Source: Phycisphaerae bacterium (lineage in GTDB: Bacteria > Planctomycetota > Phycisphaerae > Tepidisphaerales > Tepidisphaeraceae). Taken from it: DNA of 64,000 bases. Below are positions 33,635-42,309 of this stretch, piece after piece (position 1 is the first letter of the stretch; every line of letters starts with the position of its first letter). Under the pieces are notes generated by a model that saw only the letters and a program-made list of their open reading frames with translations, had not been told where the DNA came from and made no database searches. A program made the translations under genes and the position numbers. The DNA lies in NCBI GenBank assembly GCA_025924315.1, contig JAICIO010000013.1:1-64000 (forward strand), in the 5' to 3' direction.

Positions 33635-34717
33635 TCACTTCCGTGCTTGACGAAGCGCCTCGATGTAATCCTTCGGCACCCCGCCGCGCCACCAGTCCGG
33701 CTTTTGCGACCAGATCCAGACATAGCGATCGGTATATCGCATCGCCTGATGCACCGATTGCTCGAATTGCTGCGGCGTGAAGAAGTTCTTCGAGAAATCA
33801 TTCGCGTCCCAGTGTGCATCGTAATCGAGCCATAATCCGAAGCTGGCCCGCCAATGCGCCCGCATCGCATCCGGAACCGCTGACCAGGTCAGCGCCGTCT
33901 GGCGAATGATCTTGCGTGTGTCCGCGAATTCTTTTTCCGTGCGAAAGTTATACGCGTATTCCCACCCGTCGTAGATCACAGTGCCCGCGTCGGCGGATTC
34001 GAGCATGCCGTCGAGAAACGCGGGCAGCAGCTGATACTTCTGGGCGCTCTCGTCCGGGAAATGCGCCATTGAATAACCGAGCGTGACGATGATCGTCACG
34101 TTCGGGTACGCGGCATTGATCGCCCGCATGAACTCGCCGCCGCGCGTGCGCACCTGTCGCTGATAATCTTCGAGCGAATGCTTCGCTTTCTGCGGCTGGC
34201 GGCTGTAGTTGAACAGCTGACCGTCGTACGCTTCCGTGTCGAGCAGAATCCCTTTGAGCTTGCACTGGCTCGCCACGCTCGCGAGCAGGCGCACATTCGC
34301 AACGGCGGGAAGTTCATCCGCGAACCAGTCGGCGTCGCCTGGAGTGACGTTCATTCGCAGGAAGTTATCGGTGAACCGCTTAAACTTGATCGCCCGGAGC
34401 GCGTCGATTGATTCGGAATAATCGTCGCGTTTCAACACTTTCGCACCGAATGCGCGGGTTGGGAAACATGCCTGTCGATCCGGCCGCTGCGAGAGATCAT
34501 GTTTCCCATTCGCCGTCAGCGTCAGCACGATCCCGTCGAACGGCGAATTCTCCATCTCGCCGACATGCTCCCGCACATAGGTCGGTGACGGCGTGTCCCA
34601 CCCCCACTCAATCAGCTTCGCCGCCGCCACGTTGTCGGGCGGCGTGACAGGATTGTCGGCAGCGCACGCACAGACAGCCACGAACATCGCGCAAAGTGTG
34701 ATGATGCCAAGTCGCAT
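33635..34717 (-). CDS. Secreted TIM-barrel-like protein of unknown function
   Basis: The 360-residue protein has a signal peptide (MRLGIITLCAMFVAVCACA, then ADNP). Barrel-like strands follow: SPFDGIVLTLTAN, CKLKGILLDTEAYDGQLFNY, NVTIIVTLGYSMAHF, AGTVIYDGWEYAYNFRTEKE, RASFGLWLDYDAHW and RYVWIWSQKPDWW. Acidic residues at strand ends (DTEAYDG, YDGWEYA) are placed like glycosidase catalytic acids, but no family is recognised. The ATG at 34717 has GGGAG upstream. The region upstream of it is a palindromic repeat, through which the frame is open. TerC follows 60 bases downstream. Confidence 0.72.
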   Translation of the reverse strand: MRLGIITLCAMFVAVCACAADNPVTPPDNVAAAKLIEWGWDTPSPTYVREHVGEMENSPFDGIVLTLTANGKHDLSQRPDRQACFPTRAFGAKVLKRDDYSESIDALRAIKFKRFTDNFLRMNVTPGDADWFADELPAVANVRLLASVASQCKLKGILLDTEAYDGQLFNYSRQPQKAKHSLEDYQRQVRTRGGEFMRAINAAYPNVTIIVTLGYSMAHFPDESAQKYQLLPAFLDGMLESADAGTVIYDGWEYAYNFRTEKEFADTRKIIRQTALTWSAVPDAMRAHWRASFGLWLDYDAHWDANDFSKNFFTPQQFEQSVHQAMRYTDRYVWIWSQKPDWWRGGVPKDYIEALRQARK

Positions 34718-34736
34718 CGGTCTCCCAAATGATTCT

Positions 34737-34803
34737 GTGGCACAGCCGCCTCGGCTGTGCTTCTGCTCGCGCACCGAGCACAGCCGAGGGCGGCTGTGCC
34801 ACA
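34737..34803. repeat. Dispersed palindromic element, GTGGCACAGCCGCC family
   Basis: The left arm 34737-34761 (GTGGCACAGCCGCCTCGGCT and on) and right arm 34778-34803 are inverted copies. It lies between two minus-strand genes and is the second member of the family seen at 4166-4225. Confidence 0.9.
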
Positions 34804-34817
34804 CCGGGATCGCCGCG

Positions 34818-35639
34818 TCACTCCCGATGCCACACGTGCTCGCTCTTTCGATAGCGCGTCGTGTCGATCGCCGCGAATTCGCCGCCGTTCCACGCACGCA
34901 CTTCAATCGTCAGCACGTCCCGATCGATCGTGATCCAGTTGTACGCATTCGGCTCGCCGCGTCGGCGTGTCGACGTCGCGGTCGACGCCTGCACGCTGAG
35001 GATCGACCGCCGCGCCGCTTCGTAATGCGTCCGCACATCGCCGCTGTATCCCCGATGCAAATGTCCCGCCAGCAGCAGATCGACGTTGCATTCTTCGAGC
35101 TGTGCCAGCGCCCGCGTCGCGCCGTGCACCATCCCCTTCATTCGCTCGCCCGGCGGCGGGATGAACGGATGATGCGTCACGACAATCTTGAACACCGCCG
35201 CCGGCACATCGCACATGCTCAGCTTGATGTCGAGCAGTTGCTCTTCGGAGATGCGGCCGTCCTTCCAGAATCCATTCCACGACCACGAGAACGACCGCGC
35301 CGTGTTCATCCCGATGATCGCCACCTCGTCATCTCTATAGCTGGGACGAAGGTCGTGATTAATGATGCGTCTGTACCGCGTGAGCGGAAAGAAAAACCGC
35401 CGGATCACATTCCACAGTGGAATATCATGATTTCCCGGCACGACAATCTGCGGCGACGGAAGCTTCTTCAAATACGCCGCGGCTTCCTGGTATTGGCCCA
35501 CTCGCGCCCGCTGCGTGAAATCTCCGCTCGCTACCACGACGCTCGGCGTTCGCGCGTCGATATCGCGCGCCAATCCCTCCGCGACGGCCGGGTCGACCGT
35601 CCCGAAATGCAAATCCGAAATATGCGCAATCGTCCGCAG
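34818..35639 (-). CDS. Metallophosphoesterase
   Basis: The 273-residue hydrolase shows the calcineurin-like motifs in order: ISDLHFG (metal ligands D and H), ASGDFTQ, VPGNHDIP, a later VTHHPFIPP and LLAGHLHRG. Members cleave phosphoesters using two metals; the substrate is unknown. The start is not settled. No ATG, GTG or TTG lies between the upstream gene's stop at 35687 and the first motif. A CTG at 35639 (then RTIAHISDLHFG) gives the expected N-terminus; an ATT or a second CTG at 35648 are alternatives. It follows a small membrane protein gene on the same strand. Confidence 0.87.
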   Translation of the reverse strand: MRTIAHISDLHFGTVDPAVAEGLARDIDARTPSVVVASGDFTQRARVGQYQEAAAYLKKLPSPQIVVPGNHDIPLWNVIRRFFFPLTRYRRIINHDLRPSYRDDEVAIIGMNTARSFSWSWNGFWKDGRISEEQLLDIKLSMCDVPAAVFKIVVTHHPFIPPPGERMKGMVHGATRALAQLEECNVDLLLAGHLHRGYSGDVRTHYEAARRSILSVQASTATSTRRRGEPNAYNWITIDRDVLTIEVRAWNGGEFAAIDTTRYRKSEHVWHRE

Positions 35640-35686
35640 GGCAAGCAGAATAAACGAGAAGATTCGCGATGTCGCCCTTTCCTGTC

Positions 35687-36034
35687 TTAGTGCCCGTTGA
35701 AGTACGGAATGAGGAACATCCACGCAATGATGTTTGCGCAAGCGATAGATACAGAGAAAGCAACCAGCCACCGACCCCGCCATCCGGCACGACGGCCGCA
35801 GAAACATGCAGCGAGGAGACTGCCGCAGGCACAGAGAAAAATAATCAGCAGCCACCAGTCGGCGTATCGCGACGGTTGGCCATGTAATAACTGTGGAACG
35901 AGCAGGAGCGTCAGCACAGTTGCGACCACGCACAAGCCGACTGCAAACATGGTCAATGCTTTTGCCAGTTCAGGGCGACGAGCCGGATAATCGGGCGTTA
36001 TGCTCTGCCGGGATTTGCTATCGTCGTCGTGCAT
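35687..36034 (-). CDS. Small membrane protein with three helices
   Basis: The 115-residue protein has a polar start (MHDDDSKSRQSITPDYPARR) and three hydrophobic helices: ALTMFAVGLCVVATVLTLLL, WWLLIIFLCACGSLLAACF and WLVAFSVSIACANIIAWMFL. No motif is known to me. It is immediately upstream of the metallophosphoesterase gene on the same strand and is probably co-transcribed; translation may be coupled, given the missing standard start of that gene. Confidence 0.7.
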   Translation of the reverse strand: MHDDDSKSRQSITPDYPARRPELAKALTMFAVGLCVVATVLTLLLVPQLLHGQPSRYADWWLLIIFLCACGSLLAACFCGRRAGWRGRWLVAFSVSIACANIIAWMFLIPYFNGH

Positions 36035-36123
36035 TGATCTTCAGTCAGTATAAGCCTCGCAGAGTAGGTTCACCCGACCTTATGGCGGATCGAAGGTGAG
36101 GTGTTGCAACCCCGAGCCGAAAT

Positions 36124-37002
36124 TCATGGTGCGATCACGCGCAGCGCGCCGGGGTGAATGGTGTAATGCAGCGGGGTTCGGACGCGGCGGATTTCGCCAT
36201 CGGTGGCGACTTTTAGCGTGAGTTTCTTGGTTTCGATCCAGAGCTCGGTGGCGGTGGTGGCGGTGAAATCTCTCGCCTGATCGAGTCGGTGCAGCCAGCC
36301 GAGGATGACGAGCTTGAGCAGGCCGAAGCGGCCGGTGCGATTGGAGAAGTAGATGCCGAGCTCGCCGCCGTCGAGCCGCGAGCGCGAGGCGAAGTTGAAG
36401 AGGTCCCACAGGTACGCATTGTTGCCGACCATCACGAACGGCGTGGCCCCTTCCCACATCTGCCCCGCCAGTTTCACGCGCACGTGAACGGTCGGAAAGC
36501 GACGCAGCGCAGTGATTGTCGCAAGGAATGTTGCGAGCGCTTTGCCGCGACCGAGGCGGTCGATATGCCCGTCGCGGCGCTTGACGAGGTGGGGATAGAT
36601 TCCGATCGAGGAGTTGTTCACGAAGAACCGCCCGTTCACTTCGGCGACGTCGATCTGCCGCGTGTGACCTGCGCAGATGAGGCGCGCGGCTTCGTCCAGC
36701 GTGAGCGGAATTCCCAGGTCTTTCGCGAAGTGATTGAGTGTTCCAAGCGGGAGTACACCGAGCGCGGTGCCCGTTCCGACCAGCGCGCTCGCGACGCAGT
36801 TGACGGTCCCATCCCCTCCGGCTGCGACGACGCACTCGAAGCCTTCGCTGCTCGCACGCTTCGCAGTGTCGTAGATCTGATCGGCGTGCATCGCGCGGAT
36901 GACGATCTCGTTCGCGGCGCAGTTGTGAAACGCGGCGCGGGCGAGCTGTTCGTTGCTTCCCTGCGGACCGGAATGCGGGTTGGTCAGGACGAGAATGCGC
37001 AT
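36124..37002 (-). CDS. Diacylglycerol/sphingosine-kinase-like lipid kinase
   Basis: The 292-residue protein has the DAG-kinase catalytic fold: an initial strand MRILVLTNPHSGPQG and the ATP-binding GGDGT (residues 62-66) in VVAAGGDGTVNCVASALVG. Then come LPLGTLNHFAKDLGIP and, in the second domain, LDGGELGIYF. Relatives (YegS, DgkB, BmrU) phosphorylate lipids such as diacylglycerol or act on undecaprenol-like substrates. I chose the ATG at 37002 as it gives the family start. The frame is open further upstream but that part is not family-like. Confidence 0.9.
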   Translation of the reverse strand: MRILVLTNPHSGPQGSNEQLARAAFHNCAANEIVIRAMHADQIYDTAKRASSEGFECVVAAGGDGTVNCVASALVGTGTALGVLPLGTLNHFAKDLGIPLTLDEAARLICAGHTRQIDVAEVNGRFFVNNSSIGIYPHLVKRRDGHIDRLGRGKALATFLATITALRRFPTVHVRVKLAGQMWEGATPFVMVGNNAYLWDLFNFASRSRLDGGELGIYFSNRTGRFGLLKLVILGWLHRLDQARDFTATTATELWIETKKLTLKVATDGEIRRVRTPLHYTIHPGALRVIAP

Positions 37003-37170
37003 CAACGCGGGCAGGGTAGCAGAGTTCCCCCGATGCGGGAGCGGATTAAGCACAAAGATCTCAAAGCTCGCAAAGAGTACAAAGACGCAACTCAAAGCCA
37101 TTGTTTGTGCGCTTCTGCGTTATTTGTTCTCCTTGAGCTTTTGGATCGAACGCTCCGCTCCAAACCAAAA

Positions 37171-37197
37171 GACCCGAGCCATGAACTGGCTCGGGTC
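37171..37197 (-). terminator. Rho-independent terminator of the gene ending at 37225
   Basis: On the minus strand GACCCGAGCC / GGCTCGGGTC forms a 10-bp stem followed by TTTTGG. It lies about 28 bases after the stop. Confidence 0.75.
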
Positions 37198-37224
37198 CTC
37201 TTCACCCCGCGCTTGATTACGTAA

Positions 37225-37686
37225 TCAGGCCTGCGTTGTCGGCACGTCCGATCCCGCTTTGCCTTTCTTCCCGCCGCGGTCCTGCAACTGCAGTTCGACT
37301 TTCGCGGTTTGCCCTTCGGTTACTGTGACGCGCTCGTGAGCTGCGCCGATCTTTTTGCCCATGGCGGCGACGACGTATTTCCCGGCGGGGACGTCGATGG
37401 AAAACTTTCCATTTTCATCGGTCACGGCCTGTGCGATGGGCTTGGGCCGATCGGCGCCGAAGAGCTTGCGAAGGCCGGCGCCCTTTTCTTCCGCACCGTT
37501 TTTGTTGTGCTTGCGGCCTTCGGGAGAGAAGACCATCACGCGAATGCCGCCCATCGGCTTGCCGTTATGCAGAACCTTGCCGGTGATCGTGCCGTTGGCA
37601 GCATCGGAGGAAGGTTGCGTGGTGGCCGCCGTCGCGGTGATCGCAAAAATTGTCAGTAACGCCATCGAAACGAGAAGTGATCGCAT
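37225..37686 (-). CDS. Small secreted protein with carboxypeptidase-regulatory-like domain
   Basis: The 153-residue protein has a signal peptide (MRSLLVSMALLTIFAITATA, then ATTQPSS). One carboxypeptidase-regulatory-like beta-sandwich follows: GTITGKVLHNGKPMGGIRVM, TDENGKFSIDVPAGKYVVAA and VTEGQTAKVELQLQ. The loop between the first strands is long and basic (GRKHNKNGAEEKGAGLRKL). It has no catalytic residues; a structural or binding role at the cell surface is inferred. A terminator follows. Confidence 0.78.
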   Translation of the reverse strand: MRSLLVSMALLTIFAITATAATTQPSSDAANGTITGKVLHNGKPMGGIRVMVFSPEGRKHNKNGAEEKGAGLRKLFGADRPKPIAQAVTDENGKFSIDVPAGKYVVAAMGKKIGAAHERVTVTEGQTAKVELQLQDRGGKKGKAGSDVPTTQA

Positions 37687-37816
37687 TGAAAGATCTCCTG
37701 TCGAAGCTCACCCATAAAACGTGTTTGGGTTGCAGTTATTTCGTGAGATTGGGCGCTAACAGGGCGGACGCGCGCCTCTACGATCAAGGGTTGAATCTGG
37801 GAATATTGGAGCAGTT

Positions 37817-38020
37817 ATGAAGCGTGAAAAAACTCCGCGGAAGAGCGCGTCCAAACCAAAACCTCGCGATGCGGTGACCAGCGCCGCCGAGGAAGGCGAT
37901 CCGAAAGAATCGGGCCGATCGCACGGCCGGATCATCGGCAAAGACGGCGCGCCGGTGACGGAGCGAAATCAGGACACCACCGACGAAAACTGGGAATCCG
38001 GCCGGCACGAAGCGGACTAG
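37817..38020 (+). CDS. Small highly charged hypothetical protein
   Basis: The 67-residue protein is rich in Lys, Arg, Glu and Asp and looks disordered (MKREKTPRKSASKPKPRDAV; later RNQDTTDENWESGRHEAD). A GGAG sits about 7 bases before the ATG, which supports translation. The stop overlaps the stop of the convergent NUDIX gene by three bases (CTAG shared). No function can be given. Confidence 0.55.
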   Translation: MKREKTPRKSASKPKPRDAVTSAAEEGDPKESGRSHGRIIGKDGAPVTERNQDTTDENWESGRHEAD

Positions 38021-38559
38021 TCGCACTTTGTCTTCCGCAGCCAGAGCAAGAGCGCCGTGAGGGTCATGCCGTCCGCGGTTTGACCGTTGTCGATCATCGT
38101 TTCGAGTTCGGCGCGATCGAAGAATCGCGTCTCGTGAATCTCGACCGGATCGTGCACGCCGACCTGTTTCAAGTCGCGCGCAACGAACAGGTGGAAGATC
38201 TGGGTGGATGTGCCAATCGATGGGTGATAGGCGTAAAGCGGCTTGATCACGCTCGCCTCATAGCCGGTTTCTTCTCGCAATTCACGTAGCGCCGCTAGCT
38301 TCGGCGTTTCACTTCCATCCACCGCCCCAGCGGGGATTTCCCACTGCATCGTCTGCGCCGGATGTCGCCACTGATGCACGAGCAGCACGCAGCCCTGTTC
38401 GTCGATCGGTATCACACCCGCGGCGTAGCGATGCGGGCGCATCACGAAGTAATCGAACGGCTCGCCCTTTGGCCTGCGCACGCGATCACGCGTAATCGCG
38501 TAGTATGGCGTTTCCAAAACATTCTCGCTCGCCAACGTTTCCCATTTCGCGTCGCTCAT
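38017..38559 (-). CDS. NUDIX hydrolase (ADP-ribose-pyrophosphatase-like)
   Basis: The 180-residue enzyme has a complete Nudix box: G-x5-E-x7-R-E-x2-E-E-x-G, at residues 78-100 (GAVDGSETPKLAALRELREE, then TGY). A beta-rich start contains MQWEIPAG. The layout resembles ADP-ribose or nucleoside-diphosphate-sugar pyrophosphatases (NudF-like). The ATG at 38559 gives the usual N-terminus (MSDAKWETLASENVLETPYY). A region of GCGAAG repeats lies upstream. Confidence 0.92.
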   Translation of the reverse strand: MSDAKWETLASENVLETPYYAITRDRVRRPKGEPFDYFVMRPHRYAAGVIPIDEQGCVLLVHQWRHPAQTMQWEIPAGAVDGSETPKLAALRELREETGYEASVIKPLYAYHPSIGTSTQIFHLFVARDLKQVGVHDPVEIHETRFFDRAELETMIDNGQTADGMTLTALLLWLRKTKCD

Positions 38560-38573
38560 GAACGAAATGCTAT

Positions 38574-38658
38574 CGCGAAGACGCGAAGGATCACGAAGAC
38601 TCACGAAGAAATTCAAGAACTTCTTCGCGAATCTTTGCGCGTCTTCGCGCCTTCGTGA
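38574..38658. repeat. Imperfect palindromic region rich in CGCGAAG / CTTCGCG
   Basis: CGCGAAGACGCGAAGG and similar words on the left face CTTCTTCGCG, GTCTTCGCG and CTTCGTG on the right. A related stretch occurs at 62708-62813. It fills the gap between two minus-strand genes. Confidence 0.7.
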
Positions 38659-38667
38659 AAACATGTT

Positions 38668-41433
38668 TTACGCGTCGTTCGCTTCGTCGGCGCTGGCGAG
38701 AGCGAGAAGACGGGGGCTGAGCTTTCCGTAAAGCACGCTCGTGCCGAGCAGCAGCATGCCGAGGCCCGTGAACGACAGGACGCGATAGCCGGTCGAGATC
38801 GATCCGAGATCGACCAGCACCACCTTTGCGAGCGTGAGGGCGAGCAGACCGAGGCCGCAGTAGCGGAGGGCTGCGACGCGTGCGCGAAAGCCGCAGGCGA
38901 CGCACGTCACGCCGAAGACCGACCAGAAGATCGAGAATCCGACCTGCCGAACAAACCACGGGTTGCCGAACGTTTGATGCGCCGCCCAGCGATCGATCTC
39001 GAGCGAGCCAATGAGGAAGAGCAGCGTGATCGCGAGGAAACCGATGAACCCGCGGCGGGCATCCGGGGTTTCAGGGTCGTGCGGTCCGCCGACGAACCAG
39101 GCGAGTGCGAGTCCGCCGAGCACGAACATCCCCGCGAGCGTCTGCAGATTCGCGAGCACGAGCACATTGGCCGGCCCACTGCTCGCGCGGAAGCTGAGCG
39201 CGTCGATGAGGATAAACTTGATCGCGAGAAGGATCGGGAAAATCGAAAGTCCGCGCATCGTCGCCCGGCGCTTGCCCTGTTTAGGCTCGAACAGGCGCAC
39301 CAGCGCCATCAGGCCGCACATCGCCGCCATCCACAGCATCGTCCACGCGAGATGCTTTGCCTGATCCGGCGGCCATGCCAGCATCGTGCTCAGTCGCACC
39401 TGTTCGACGACGCGATCGATTTCGAAGCTGAAGCCGATCGTCATGAGAACGAGCACGAAGGCCGCGATGCCAAGCATCAATCTCGAATGCTCGTTTTCGT
39501 CGTTCGCATTTTTCGCGGCGAACGCCAGGAATGACGCGCGACGGAGGAAGACGATGGCGGCGACGCTCACGCTGATTAGCATCCCGAGCGCCATGACCGG
39601 ATTGAGGACGGGCGTGTATCGGGCGGCCGACCAACCCGGAGCAATTCGATCGGCGAGGTTGTCGATCACGATCCATTTGAGCGCCGCGAGCAGCAGCACG
39701 ATCGCGGATTGATGGACGAACCCGTGACGCGGGCGAATGAGATTAATTGCAAAGAGGAGCCACGCGTACGCGACGATGGCAAGGGTGGCGCCTGTCGTCG
39801 GAAGCGCTGCGATGCACGCGACGATCCATGTGAGTCCACCGACGGCCGTCATCACCTGATCGAGGTACGCCGAAGTGCCGACGATGGCTTGATCCATTTG
39901 CGCGACGCCACTGAGGATCGCGATGCTATTGGCCGCGAGGCTCAGTGCCGCGGCGACGAAAAGATACGCGGGGATGGCCGTGCCGAAGATTGTGAGCCAT
40001 GTTTCGTGTCCGGTTGGAGAGGTCGCCCAATGCGCCAGGTACACGGCACCCAGGCACCAGACGAGGGCGCTCGCCCGGCGCGCGGCATTGAGATTGAGCG
40101 TCGCGCCCATCAGCGCGAAACCGCAGGCGAGAATCGACCAGCCGAAGACGATCCCCGCGCCGGTGAAGAGCATCGGCACCGCGGCGATCAGGAGCATCGC
40201 GGATTGCGTGCCATAGCCGAGCGCGAGCGCTTTGAGCGACGGGTATATCTTTCGCGGGAGAGCGAAGGCTATCGCAAGCGTGATGGCTGCGAAGACAAGC
40301 GTCCAGATTCCGCGAACGGTGTTGGTTTCATTGCGGAGGAGGAAGAACGTTCCGGCTGTCAGCCCCGCCGTGACGAGCACGCTGAAGATCACGCCGGGTT
40401 GTGCGGCGGCGTCGTTGACGTCGAGCGGTTGTTTAATTCGCTTTGCCGTCGAAACGATCACCTCGGCCTGAAACAGCCCCGCGAAGATCAGGAGGAACAC
40501 TTGCGTCGCGGAGGAAGCGACCGCCGCGGGTTGCGCGATGAGAAAAGCCATCCAGAGCGATGTGCTGGCGAGCGACAGCGCGCGCAGCATCCACCATTTA
40601 CGACTTCCGCCCCACCACGCGAGCACGAGGGCGACGAGTTGGAGCATCAGCAGATAGCACATGAACGGAACGAGGTGCGCGTGATCGCCGTGAAGAACGA
40701 TCGGCGCGATGTTTCCGCCGATGAGCGAGAGCGTCGCGACAGAGACGAGCTTTCCACGGATCGCGACGGCCGCGCCGACGAGCGTAGAGATCCCCATGAG
40801 GAAGAACGCCGTGTCGCGCGCGTAAAGGCCGTACATCCCGTGACCGGCGTAGCTCACGAGAAAGAGCGTCGCGACGCCCGCGGCGAACACGCCCGCGGAG
40901 GCAATGTCGTTCACGCGCCGGTAGACCCATTCGCCCGCGCCGATCAGCGCGAAGCCGCCGAGGTACATCAGCCCAAGTCGCACGGCCGGCGGAAGGACCT
41001 GCAGCCAGCCATTGTCGACAGCGTATTTGATGCCGAGTCCCGCGCCGATGACGAGGACGATCGCGCCAATCCAGCCGGCCCATTTCAGGCCGATGGTCTG
41101 CTCGATCTCACCGCGAGGCGCGGAAGTCGGTGTGATTTTCGGAGCATATGGAACGACCGGCGTCGACGCCGAGAGGGGTGCGAGCGGGGGTCGATGCACG
41201 GTGACGCGCGGCTCGGGACGGATCGGCTCGGCCGGAATCGGAGGCGGAGCGACCTGCCTTGGTACTTCACGTTTCGGTTCGACCGGTGAGAGAGGGGCGG
41301 CCTGCGGGATCATCCTCTGCAGCGGCGGGACCGGATCGCCCGGTGATTCCGCTTCCATCTGAAGCTTTTCCTCAATCCGTCGCACGCGCCGCTCTAAGGA
41401 ATTCATCCGCAGTTGAAGAACGGTCGGTTCCAT
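38668..41433 (-). CDS. DUF2339 giant multi-spanning membrane protein
   Basis: The 921-residue protein begins with a coiled-coil-like segment (RMNSLERRVRRIEEKLQMEA). A proline-rich linker of about 80 residues follows, then about 25 hydrophobic helices. The first helix region EQTIGLKWAGWIGAIVLVIG with following GLGIKYAVDNGWL is the hallmark of DUF2339. Its function is not known; a transport or envelope role has been suggested for other giant membrane proteins only by analogy. A GAGG Shine-Dalgarno lies about 9 bases before the ATG at 41433, and an in-frame upstream extension to 41754 is not needed. Confidence 0.9.
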   Translation of the reverse strand: MEPTVLQLRMNSLERRVRRIEEKLQMEAESPGDPVPPLQRMIPQAAPLSPVEPKREVPRQVAPPPIPAEPIRPEPRVTVHRPPLAPLSASTPVVPYAPKITPTSAPRGEIEQTIGLKWAGWIGAIVLVIGAGLGIKYAVDNGWLQVLPPAVRLGLMYLGGFALIGAGEWVYRRVNDIASAGVFAAGVATLFLVSYAGHGMYGLYARDTAFFLMGISTLVGAAVAIRGKLVSVATLSLIGGNIAPIVLHGDHAHLVPFMCYLLMLQLVALVLAWWGGSRKWWMLRALSLASTSLWMAFLIAQPAAVASSATQVFLLIFAGLFQAEVIVSTAKRIKQPLDVNDAAAQPGVIFSVLVTAGLTAGTFFLLRNETNTVRGIWTLVFAAITLAIAFALPRKIYPSLKALALGYGTQSAMLLIAAVPMLFTGAGIVFGWSILACGFALMGATLNLNAARRASALVWCLGAVYLAHWATSPTGHETWLTIFGTAIPAYLFVAAALSLAANSIAILSGVAQMDQAIVGTSAYLDQVMTAVGGLTWIVACIAALPTTGATLAIVAYAWLLFAINLIRPRHGFVHQSAIVLLLAALKWIVIDNLADRIAPGWSAARYTPVLNPVMALGMLISVSVAAIVFLRRASFLAFAAKNANDENEHSRLMLGIAAFVLVLMTIGFSFEIDRVVEQVRLSTMLAWPPDQAKHLAWTMLWMAAMCGLMALVRLFEPKQGKRRATMRGLSIFPILLAIKFILIDALSFRASSGPANVLVLANLQTLAGMFVLGGLALAWFVGGPHDPETPDARRGFIGFLAITLLFLIGSLEIDRWAAHQTFGNPWFVRQVGFSIFWSVFGVTCVACGFRARVAALRYCGLGLLALTLAKVVLVDLGSISTGYRVLSFTGLGMLLLGTSVLYGKLSPRLLALASADEANDA

Positions 41434-41477
41434 AATTGCCTCACCTGAGCCCCCTGACATCATCGTCCAATATGTTA

Positions 41478-41483
41478 GTATAT
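41478..41483 (-). promoter_or_regulatory. Candidate -10 element for the DUF2339 gene
   Basis: On the minus strand TATACT lies 45 bases before the ATG at 41433, in a locally AT-rich stretch of a GC-rich genome. No convincing -35 hexamer was found at a normal distance, so this is tentative. Confidence 0.25.
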
Positions 41484-41623
41484 GCAAACTTATTTTTGCA
41501 AGCCGAAATTTGGAAACTTTCCGCGAGAGGTTTTTGTTGCGTAGACGCGGATGGCGGCAGCGGTTACAAGCGTCCCGTCGCCCTGCGGAGCGGAACTCCG
41601 CGGAAACCGAGGTCTTTCGGCAA

Positions 41624-42241
41624 ATGTTGCGTTGCTCGTGCTGTCTGATCGGACTGGCTATCCTGCTCGAATTATCGGGCGGGTGCGCGAGCGTTCGCAC
41701 GACCGATCCGACGCGCACTGCAACCGAAATGTTCCTCATGTCCGAGGCCGCCACCCGCGCGGTCGATCAGCTCAAGAACGACGCCCTGCGAGATCGCAAG
41801 GTGTATCTCGACGCGACGTATATCAATGCCAGCACGCTCACGCAGGAGCAGTCGTTTATGCTCGCCGAGCTGCGTGCGCAGCTTCTGCTGGGCGGTGTTC
41901 GACTCGTCGACAAAAAGGAAAACGCGCAGATCGTGATGGAAGTGCGCAGCGGCGGACTGAGCATCGACCGGCTCGAATTCCTGCTCGGCATTCCCTCGAT
42001 CTACATCAGCGGCGGGACGAGTCCTGCGCCGGGGAATTTGCCGGTTGCGACGCCGGAGCTGGCGTTGGTCAAAACCACGCGGCAAAAGGGTTTCGCGTCG
42101 ATTGCTTACGTCGCATACTGGGCGGATACCGGCGAGGTCATCGCCAGTTCCGGGCCGTTCGTCGGCAAGACCTATCGTGAGGACCTGTGGATTCTCGGGG
42201 TCGGTCCTCACACGACGGGCAACATTCCACCCGCGAAATAA
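41624..42241 (+). CDS. Putative lipoprotein (planctomycete DUF6655-like)
   Basis: The 205-residue protein begins MLRCSCCLIGLAILLELSGG followed by Cys, a lipoprotein-type signal with a slightly unusual lipobox (SGGC). The mature part contains RTTDPTRTATEMFLMSEAAT and DQLKNDALRDRKVYLDATYI. Later parts are LRAQLLLGGVRLVDKKENAQ and SIDRLEFLLGIPSIYISGG. This fits a planctomycete family I associate with DUF6655; the number is from memory and should be checked. The ATG at 41624 fits the signal peptide; the frame is open back to 41510. Confidence 0.7.
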   Translation: MLRCSCCLIGLAILLELSGGCASVRTTDPTRTATEMFLMSEAATRAVDQLKNDALRDRKVYLDATYINASTLTQEQSFMLAELRAQLLLGGVRLVDKKENAQIVMEVRSGGLSIDRLEFLLGIPSIYISGGTSPAPGNLPVATPELALVKTTRQKGFASIAYVAYWADTGEVIASSGPFVGKTYREDLWILGVGPHTTGNIPPAK

Positions 42242-42309
42242 TTTGCATTCTCGCCTTCAGCAAACCCCAACCGGTAAGATCGCTGGTTGTCTGAATCCCT
42301 CATCGTTGC

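Noticed and set aside
39709-41289. 526-codon plus-strand open frame opposite the DUF2339 gene
   Set aside because: Its composition is Arg/Glu/Asp-rich shadow sequence without any fold pattern, whereas the minus-strand frame encodes regular membrane helices.
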